From positions 125,419-189,418 of the forward strand of contig NW_020289996.1 in the NCBI RefSeq assembly GCF_003144195.1: a stretch of 64,000 nucleotides of DNA, in the 5' to 3' direction. A program made the translations under genes and the position numbers. How positions within the stretch are numbered: position 1 is the first letter of the stretch; the number at the start of each line of letters is the position of its first letter. Positions 55,633-64,000 of the stretch are shown here, piece by piece. The stretch is from Ceraceosorus guamensis. Its lineage: Eukaryota; Basidiomycota; Exobasidiomycetes; Ceraceosorales; Ceraceosoraceae. The notes under the pieces are model-generated. The model was not told the DNA's origin, searched no databases, and saw nothing but the letters and a program-made list of their open reading frames with translations.

Positions 55633-57330
55633 GCTGTTCCTGCCACAGCCGGAGGGGAATGCAGCGAACGGCTGGCACGTGTGAAGAAGCGAAGTGTGAT
55701 TCACCTCTCACGTGCGATACGATGATGGGCTTGATGAGATCGACGACTGACGTTGGATTTTTAAGACAGAAACGAGCAGACAAGAATCAGCAGGAGAGGG
55801 TCGCTCAGCCGGGCTTTCTTAAGCGATGTTCCGCAACGTTTGCCATGCAGTGATCCCAGGTGTGGAGGGGTAGGTGGATGAACCTCTCTCTGCATGCCGC
55901 GGCCCACTTTGGCTGGAGGCAGGAGGATCACAGGGTCGTCGCATCTTCTTGGCATCGACCGGCGGTGAATCGAGTCGCACTCCCACGGCCACGGCAATCA
56001 CCACGCAATCCATCAGCAGTTCGCATTCCGGAATTGTAAATCACGAATGTGGGGACCTCGCAGATATCCGGCAGCAGCAGCACCAACAGCATCCATCCAG
56101 CTACAAGACGCCCGGTCCATCTGAATCAAAGCATCAAAAGTGGAGCGAGCCATCCATGCACAGCCCGCCGATGCATCATCAGTCACAGTCGTGAGTCCCA
56201 GTCAGCCACACGTACGCCTGGCCTGCATGCATGCATCGCATCTCGGCGGGTTCGGGGTTGCCTCGCTGCATGTTGTATGTGTATGTACAGCGTGAGCAGC
56301 TCGCCATCCATGCACATGATGCCAACGCAGCCAGCCGCGCCTCCGGAAGTGTCGGATCTTGCTCACGGTCACGGCTTATCCACTTCTGACTCAACTACAG
56401 TACGTCTTGCGTTGCGCGGCGCGCCGCCGTGACAAGCCTTATATACTATAGTAGCCCTTGCTTGCGGGGATGCCGGTGTACTGTATACGCGAGCAGGCAT
56501 GAACAAGCCGGACTTGTCGGGGCTCTGTCGCGCACTCAAAAGACGGGGGGGCCTCCAGCACTCTTGACGAATAATCACGAATCTGTCTTAACGGAAGGAA
56601 GACAGAGCATATCAAGTCTCGCACACAGAGGCCATGCCGTACAATGTTCGAACTTGGAGCACCTGCCAGGGTGGGGGCACGCAGCAGCCTTGTCATCGGG
56701 CAGGTGGCACATTTCCAGCGCAGCTCCCTTCGTGATCAAGGCGACGCGGAATATCTCAAAGAGACTAGCACCCGCCTCCTCCTAGATACTTCATCATCAT
56801 ATTCAGTCCACAAGGCTCTTCTCTAGATGATAGAAGCTCGCAGCTCAGCTCAACGTCGTTGCTGTGCGGTGTTCATACTGGCTGGAGCAAAGAATGCAGT
56901 CATCACAGCAACTTGGCGTGTGTGTGCATGAGGGTCTCGCCCTAAAACCACACACACTGGACGAGGATGCTCCCCTCCGATCAGTGCTTCTGTCTCACTA
57001 TGCTGAGCGAGTTGATGCGTGAATTGTTGCTTGGAGTCGAGATCCTACGAGGTGCTCGGGACGGATTCAAAACAGAAAGGAATGAATAGGAAAATACGGG
57101 AATAGTCGTGAAATGATGACTGTACAAGTCGTGGGAGCTAGGCCTTGTTCCGCGTCGAGAACCTGTCCCTGGTCTTCGCGCGCGGGAGGTGGGATGCGTT
57201 GCGATGTCAAGCCTTGACTGCCGGACGACACTAGTCGACACGCGCAATCAGATTTGTGGTCTTGGTGGCATGGGGGTGTGTCGCCATCCCGCGGCCATCT
57301 GAGGCGCGAATGCAAAATGACAGTCAAGTT
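55633..57330. other. Intergenic YAT1 upstream / G-alpha downstream
   Basis: About 1.7 kb. It has a CAGCAGCAGCACCAACAGC-like stretch at 56071-56090, TGCATGCATGC near 56225-56235, and motif copies at 56037-56046 and 56573-56582. No gene recognised. Confidence 0.45.
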
Positions 57331-58958
57331 CTACAAGAGACCGCAAGATCTCAGGTTGACTTGAATGATAATGTCGTTGACTGCGCTCAGGACGAACTTG
57401 ATCTGGTTGGTGTCCGTAGCGCAAGTGAAGTGGGAGTAGACAGTCTTGGCTTCGCTTTGGTTGAGGCTGACGAAGCGATTCAATATGTACTCGCATGCTG
57501 CCTTGTAGTCAGAACCACCGGTATAGTCGGAGAAGTAGTCGGACATTGGCGACATGGGAAGCTTTTGCTGGAACAAGTCGATCTTGTTCAAGAAGAGGAT
57601 AATGCTCGTCCGCACGAACCACCTCGAATTGCAGATGCTGTCGAAAAGTGTCAAAGCTTCTTGCATGCGGTTCTTTCAGGGGGCGTAGATGAAAGGGTGG
57701 CACGTCGTTAGCTTTAGCTCACCCTTCCAGACCGACTCGGGGGTGCCACTTACCACATTTTGATCTTCATACAGCAGCTGGTCGTACTCCGAGATGGCAA
57801 CCAAGAAAATAATGGCGGTGACGTTCTCGAAGCAGTGAATCCACTTCTTACGCTCTGACCTCTGACCTCCGACATCAAAAAGCTTATAGTTCAGCTCGCC
57901 GATCTGGAAGTGGGTTTCCGTGATGCCGGTAGTCTTAACACGCGACCTCAACACGTCTTGATCTGTGGGCAAATAGTTCGGCTGAGCCATCCTTTCCACG
58001 GAGTCGAAGTAGCTGTTTACCACTGTCACAGTCAGCTCTTGTAACATTTTGCGGACTGCGGAGGTGGTCTTCCTGACTGGAGCAGCACTCACTATTGAGC
58101 CGAATCATTCAACTGGTACTCGCGAGAACGTTGGAAGCATGCCTGCACTCCGGGGTCTCGCCAGAGGCCAAATACCGCATCCGCCACATGATTCGGAAGG
58201 CTGTCTGCGTCGATTTGGGCAGGCAAGCTAAGGATGATCTCGGCTCGCTTCGCATTGTTTCCTTCTGCTAGGGGGATGTCCAAGTTTTCCATAGCATCGA
58301 GAATGACTCGCATGGACTGCAGCAGATTGCTAAAGATGATCTCTTTGTATGCGTCCCTTTCGTCTCTCGAGTAGCTTCCGTGATTGCTGATGGTACACAC
58401 ATCAACGAAATGGTCAGCGAAGATTCTGCAGCAGATCCAGCAGCCGCACTCACATGAGTTTCATTTGCTTCAGAATTGTCGATTTCCCAGACTCTCCAGC
58501 TCCCAGCAGCAACATTTCTAGGCACGGTGACACGAGGCGGAATCAGTCAGTGCTCCTTCGCAAGAGCCTTGCCAGCGCCGAGATCCGAGTCGCGTCCCAT
58601 CTTGCGAAGTCAGGGCGGTCCGCAGCCTCAGGTAGCGCTAGCTAGAAGCGTGAGACCTGGCCAGAGACCAGCGCATCGTTCGGCGAACATCAAAGAGCAT
58701 CCCATGCGTTTCCCCCGAAGCACTCACTGATCTCATTCTTCTGGGCCTGACGCTCCCTCCTCAATTCCTCTTCAATCTGCTGATTACGCAGCTGACCCTC
58801 GCGGTCCTGCTTCGACTGTAAACAAACGAATTTGGCGTGGGAGGGAAGGCAGGGGCCGCCCGTGTTGAATGGTGCGTCAGCATGCTAGTCCACAGGTTCT
58901 TGGACGGGACTTCGGTGACACGGAATCCAGAAATCATACGCACGGGTCCGCATCCCAT
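57331..58958 (-). CDS. Heterotrimeric G-protein alpha subunit, Gi-like
   Basis: GTPase switch coupling seven-transmembrane receptors (pheromone or nutrient) to cAMP or MAPK signalling. Six exons: complement(57331..57672, 57754..58012, 58093..58386, 58454..58517, 58728..58815, 58944..58958), 353 aa, the usual length. Seen: MGCGP N-terminus for myristoylation (Gly2) and palmitoylation (Cys3), P-loop GAGESGKST (residues 40-48), switch I with RVKTTGI, switch [21 protein letters not shown] and FTCATDT for guanine binding, and the C-terminus CGLL with Cys at -4. The Cys is the pertussis-toxin site of Gi-type subunits. Fungi usually have three to four G-alphas; this looks closest to group I, but the group is not certain. 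The first exon encodes just five residues. Confidence 0.95.
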
Positions 58959-60340
58959 GCTGAACTCTGTCAAGTGGGAAGAGTAGGTTAAGAATGCGCG
59001 AATGTGATCCTACAGGATCTATGTCTGGCGCTCCTTGACAAAGTGAGCGGTGAAAGCAATGGGCAGCGGCTTTCCTCCAAACGATTGCTTGGCCTGAGGC
59101 GTGGCCGAGAAGCCGGGTGTGCTGATGATCAAAGCCGCTTCACGAATTGGCGACTCGTCGTAAGCAAATGTATGCGCTCCAGACGCAGGCAAAGCTGGTG
59201 CGACAGCAGTTGCGAGACGTGAAGTGTCGACGAAGCTGAAGAGGCCGGTTGCCTCGAAATCCAGTGGCAGGCCAGACAGATCTCGAAACGATTCAAGGTA
59301 GGTGGTGGAAGCGCAGAAGTCAATAGGGGAGACGAAGGTGGGCGGGAGGGAGGGTTGGAAGTTGATGCTGTGCTGACATCTAGCAAGCGAGAGTCATTTA
59401 GCAGAACTGTGAATGAATTGCCAAATGATTGATGTATGTAGTTGCCGCCGTGACAGCAAGTGGCGGGAGCGTCTTTGGACCGTCGGTACACAATAAGGGA
59501 GGCTGCAATGGCAGGACCACACTGCACCCAGAAGGTTCGCTCACCGTTGCGGGCGTGCTTCAGCTGCAGCTTTCATCTTGACTGCCCAAGGCGCCCTGGC
59601 GAGAGGAGGTGGGCAGAAATTCACAGTTTTTTGGTTGCCCCCAGCGTTGCAGTGCGCGCAGCCACCTGCATGCACCGGCGCAGCAGGAGCGTAAGGCGGC
59701 TTGATTGGGCGGCTGCTGTATGGGGAGAAAACTGCACGAGGGGCGGCTTGACCTATCCGGGGCCGGTCGCTGCATGCATAACTGCCACTATAAGGACTAG
59801 CGCACTCGCGAAATATAAAAATCGTTCACTCGCGCTAAACGTCACGACGCGCTGAAATATTCAAATTCAAAATGAGGGGCCATGCGCGGTGCATCCGCAA
59901 AGCAACGATCTGGATGAGTGGCGGCGCGCAAGGTATGCACTGAATTCAATTCAATCTGGGATTATCCTAATTGGTAGCAAACCGAGTGCAGTCAAACGAG
60001 TCTAACGCGGTGTTGTCGATTCGAGCAGTCAAGCAGGCCCAGAGTTCAAACAAATCAGCAGCCATTCGTCCATTCTTGCTCAACTCCAGCCCTGCTGTTG
60101 CTGCGCATGATGGTCTACATAGCTCGATCGCTAATTTAATTGGCCGCCCGCTTCGGCGCATTCGTGCATAGCTGGCCGCCCTCGCTCGGCAATTTGATAT
60201 CGAGCTGGCTGCCTAGCTGCTGGTGACGGAGCATATGCTGCTGTGCGCAGAGCATGCAACCATCAGCAGCATATAGATAGCCAAGGCATTCGCCCGAAGA
60301 CGCGCTTCACAGCAACAATTATCCTAACCCAATGTAAGGC

Positions 60341-60418
60341 AATCAGAATCAGAATCAGAATCAGAATCAGAATCAGAATCAGAATCAGAATCAGAATCAG
60401 AATCAGAATCAGAATCAG
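60341..60418 (+). repeat. (AATCAG)13 hexanucleotide microsatellite
   Basis: Perfect 6-bp repeat, 78 bp; on the other strand the unit is GATTCT-like, related to the GAYTC core of the dispersed motif. Confidence 0.95.
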
Positions 60419-62467
60419 CATCTCCAACACCCTTAATAACCTTTCCAACTCCACTTACGAAGACCGAGCATAGCAATGCCCTCCGACATTTGTTTATGCT
60501 TCATTCGCGATAACGAATGTAGATTACGATTCTGATTCAAGGATGGCAATTGTTTTGGGGGGCTAGCATTTTGCTGCCGCACAAATGAGGGCCGTATTCT
60601 TGAGAACACGAATCAAGGTTACGATCGGGTTTAATGAGTGTGCCTTCTTCTGTTGTGCAAGTATAGTGGTGCATCCACGTTTATCACGCCCTTCCGAGTG
60701 GCTGAGTCGGAGTGTGTGGTCGAGGTTCTGAAAGGACAAAGGTGCGCACATGAAGCTGCGGGGTCTGAACTCTGCTATGGGCGCAATACATATGCGACCT
60801 CATCATACCACAGCGGCTGCGGGCGGCCCATGGGAATCCCTGCAGGAAATCAGCGAGTTTCGATCGCTCTTTCCTTCGATGGTCGCAGCTAGGCGAATCC
60901 ATCCAGTCTTTGCCGCCAAATCGCCCACTGCGCCACATTTTCACCGCCGTGTTCTCAACTTATATGGACGAGTCCTGCGCGAACGGTGTCGGGCGACAGG
61001 GCTGGAGCGAAAGTTCCGAGTGCGACGGGAAAGGCAGGTCGACCATGTACAGGTCAAACTGCGCGAGAGCTCCTTTGACCACTTTGCGTTGCAGACTCCC
61101 TGGCATGCACTTGCCACCAGCATGCATCTAGCTATGAGCCATGTGCTACAGTATAATCATACACTGGTGAGTGGAGCGCACTTGTTGAAGGCGAGTGGCT
61201 TGCGCCAAGATGGCGCCCGCCTGACTGATGAAAATTTCAGACCTGAAGCGAAGAGTGCCGTGTGTTGAGGCAGTGGGCAACTGTCAACCCACGACTGGCG
61301 CTTAGCTGCTGGCATTCTTCCTATATGGCCCCAAGCTCGTTCAGATGTCCGGCGTTTTGAAAGCCATGTAATGCTCATGAGTGAGCAGCTCCAAATGAGC
61401 CTTTCACCCGCATTATGCCCGTCAAGCTGGGTGTGACTGATGTTCATGTAGCAATTTCATGCTAGCGCGAACTGAGCTCCCAGTATGTAGAACTAAATCG
61501 ACAATTCAAGGAGGGATTGGTTGGGGGGACACCTCACTCACAGCCGGCTTCCTGGGTGCTCAGAATGGTCAGCACGAGTCGAAGATCACGATGATATTCT
61601 TGATTCTTGTGTAACTCAAGGCTGTTTTCGTTTTGCGTGTCTGCGTGTGATGCTTGTTCTTTTGTCTTGCTCCTTTCGTGATCGCGAGTCACGCGTATCC
61701 CTATCGTGAGTGGTAATTGTCAGACCTTGCCCTTGAACGAGCTGCATCGGTCGTCGGTCAGTTTGAATCGTAAATCGTGAAGCATCACCGTTGGCCGCTG
61801 CATGCATGCCTGACTCGTGACTGACCTATGACTGGTGACTCACCGTCCGTCTCACGGCAGGAAAATACCTGAGCAGAGCCCTAATGTGGGTATGCTCGCT
61901 CTTTTGCTGCTATAAAAATCGTGAATGTGTGCGTACAACGCCGGTATACTGTTCCCCCGAGTAGCCGCGGCATGAGTTGCTGTGCCCGTCGACGCGCGGA
62001 TAAAGTCGTGGCGCTCTGTCAATCACCGTTAAAGAATGCCTGGCTGTCAAGCTTTCCCTTCACGATCGAGGAGCCTCAGGCAGCTCATACTTTTACGCCT
62101 TTGAGCCTTGGGTCAGAGGGCGAGAAGCGCATGAAAGGGTAATTCAGCCCCCTTCTTTCGCCCAAGTCTGGTGCAGGCCACAAGCAAGACACGGCGCGAC
62201 TTCCTCATGCGTAAGTTGAGGCAACACTCTTGACTCGATCTTGACACTATAGAGTTCTGAAGGATAAGTACATCGCGGCGACCGGGTGAGTACTTCGATG
62301 AATGTCCCGACTCGAAGCTCAAGTAGTCCAAATCTGCCATTTCGAGATCGTGGGGAATCGCCTGCTCTCGACCTCGCAGCCCGATTTGCACATTAGGTGA
62401 ATCAATTGGCAGCAACGATGCCGGCAATCACCCAATTCGGTAAAGCTGAGACCAACAATCACGTGAA

Positions 62468-62513
62468 TCTTTCAATTTTAAGGACTTGATTCTTTCAATT
62501 TTAAGGACTTGAT
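62468..62513 (+). repeat. Perfect 23-bp tandem duplication
   Basis: Two adjacent identical 23-bp copies beginning TCTTTCAATTTTAAGG; the following bases start a third copy that breaks off after TCTT. Each copy ends in GACTTGAT, similar to the GAYTC motif. Confidence 0.9.
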
Positions 62514-62584
62514 TCTTGACTTCTACACCTTCGATCACCAACGTGGCCTCTACTCGTTGCAGATCTGGCGAATGCACGTCATGT

Positions 62585-62660
62585 CAAGTCAAGCACTCAA
62601 GACTCAATCAAGAATCACGAATGCACGACTAACCATTCACGTGATTCGTGATTTACGACA
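62585..62660. repeat. Cluster of GAYTCNN / TCACGA motif units
   Basis: Includes CAAGACTCAATCAAGAATC followed by ACGAATG, then ATTCACGTGATTCGTGATT. Dense mixture of units on both strands in the gene-poor right end. Confidence 0.7.
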
Positions 62661-64000
62661 TGGATGTCTGTCAGATGGGAGCACATCACGGCCGTATCGC
62701 GCGAGCGGTGGCACGTGTCCCGCCTGCTTTCGAAGCACGTAAGCAGCTGCGCGTGTGCACGTCACGCGCCGAGAGCTCACCTTAGCGCGGCACGAGCACG
62801 CGGTATCAGGCAGAAATTGATCATGAGTTCGGCTCTCCAATCACGAAATGAGGATGGTGGACTTCAAGAATCTGCTGTACACCGGCAACAACGTCCAAAT
62901 GCGCTGGCAAACGCTGATCAGCCGGGTCGCCGACACCTGTTACGTACAAGTAAAAGTATCACAGGGACCTCTAAGCGTATTCTCCGATTGGCGTTAAGCA
63001 TCCGCATCATCGCAAAGAAAAGCGGGGAAGTCAGGCCTTTGGCTCGACAGCAAGCCGTTGGGTTCGTGCCTGCATCGTCGAAAGCCTTCGGCAGCCCGCT
63101 TGCCCGTTTGCGGCTAAGGCGGCGAGTCCGAGCAAGATGCACCGCAAGGCGAGACGAGGCACACGAGGCACATAAATCGTGAATACACCAATTGTGAATG
63201 CGAAGGCATGAGACTCGTGAGTCAGCACTTTCAGTGGTGATTGGGGAGTGGCCAGATGGCGACACCCAACTCTCCGGAGCTGAGGGGGTGCTGCATGCGC
63301 ATTTACCCAGACCGCAGGCCGCATGCATGATCGATGGAAGCAGCGGCTGCAGGCTGGGCTCCTTCCGCAGCTAAATGTGCTGGGCGGCGGGCCAGCCAGT
63401 TTCCCAGCTCAATCGGAACGCCTTGATTCGTGAATTGCTGCCGTCGTGTGGGGCCTGTAGAGCGCCTTCCACAGAGTGGTAGGCCCGACCCGCCTGAGGC
63501 GAAGGCCGAGCCTCGAGCTCCATCCGACTTTAGAAAGGATCTCACGGTGCGTTTTCAAGTGCCGGACCATCGAGTCTAGATCACACGCGCTCAGCGCGAG
63601 TGTAGCTCTGGTCGCCTCGCGATCGTTGGAGCGCCATGCACGCGAGCAGTCGTCTGCGTCCCTGCCTTGCCTCTCTTGAAGATTTCAGCGCGAGGTTCAG
63701 AGCAGTGTTCCCCTTCGACACGAAAGCGGACCGAGGGTCTCAAACCAGCTCCGCTCTGTTGGCTGCATCCGAAGGTTCGCTCGTCTGAGAAGAGAGGCTT
63801 CTTCTGGTGAACCTCGTCCAGGGGACGAGCGCTGCAACACGCGTGCAGACACGGCGACTGTAGTGATGCCATGCGCTTGCCAAGAGATGTCCGGTGCAGG
63901 ACCGACTCACGACTTGTACAGCTCATGTCTGCCAATTTTGTCGGAGGGATCCCGTCTCATCTCCTTTATGCCCCGTCCATGCTTCGTCTCTTGTGTATCC

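Larger units (their letters stand above)
58959..64000. other. Long stretch without a supported gene to window end
   Basis: About 5 kb. It contains an AATCAG hexanucleotide array (60341-60418), a perfect 23-bp tandem duplication (62468-62513), and many GAYTCNN motifs (for example 60524, 61600-61815, 62585-62660, 63172-63190, 63424-63434). Short open frames on both strands, including 114 codons at 63591-63935 (-), have no recognised family. The G-alpha promoter must be in the first part. Confidence 0.5.

Noticed and set aside
63591-63935. 114-codon minus-strand frame and a 51-codon plus-strand frame near the right edge
   Set aside because: Both are short, overlap each other and lack any recognised motif; may belong to something beyond the window but cannot be supported.

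Overview
This window is nuclear DNA of a filamentous fungus, most probably a basidiomycete of the smut lineage (Ustilaginomycotina). Twenty protein-coding genes can be assembled. Nearly all are interrupted by short introns (mostly about 60-130 nt, 39 nt at the smallest) with GTGAGT/GTAAGT/GTGCGT donors and (C/T)AG acceptors. The set includes filamentous-fungus genes such as a PalC-type pH-signalling protein, an FPK1/NRC-2-type AGC kinase and a Kre9/Knh1-domain GPI protein. The exact species cannot be told from sequence alone. All gene models below were spliced by eye, and each was checked for reading-frame continuity across every junction.

Layout, left to right. 1-8.2 kb: RNA polymerase III subunit RPC34 (-, runs off the left edge), exosome subunit RRP41 (+), ER SNARE UFE1 (-), mitochondrial threonyl-tRNA synthetase (-). 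8.8-17 kb: DNA polymerase kappa (+), PalC (-), PRPP synthetase (-). 17.7-25 kb: NIP7 (+), CEX1/SCY1-like pseudokinase (+), kynurenine-type aminotransferase BNA3 (-). 26.5-32.2 kb: a CYSTM-type cysteine-rich tail protein (+), a Ser-rich GPI protein (+), lysine methyltransferase EFM6 (+). 32.5-46 kb: Tctex-type dynein light chain (-), arginine methyltransferase HMT1 (+), hormone-sensitive-lipase-like esterase (-), flippase kinase FPK1/NRC-2 (-). 50.4-59 kb: M14 carboxypeptidase (+), carnitine acetyltransferase (-), G-protein alpha subunit (-).

The genes are mainly housekeeping and do not form a pathway cluster. Several touch RNA metabolism and translation (RPC34, RRP41, NIP7, CEX1, ThrRS, HMT1, EFM6), but they are scattered on both strands. 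Convergent pairs are tightly packed (RRP41/UFE1, CEX1/BNA3, ECM14-like/YAT1). Two long stretches have no gene I can support (about 45.9-50.4 kb and 59.0-64.0 kb).

Most notable observations: (1) the mitochondrial ThrRS keeps a full-length editing-domain region in which all four editing-site residues are replaced; (2) the ECM14-like carboxypeptidase keeps the catalytic Glu that the ECM14 family is known for lacking; (3) intergenic DNA carries a dispersed family of 7-bp-phased GAYTCNN units, including one identical 17-bp motif in two promoters; (4) several genes have micro-exons, including a start codon that is alone in its coding exon. No CRISPR, rRNA, tRNA, complete transposon or virus-derived element was recognised.
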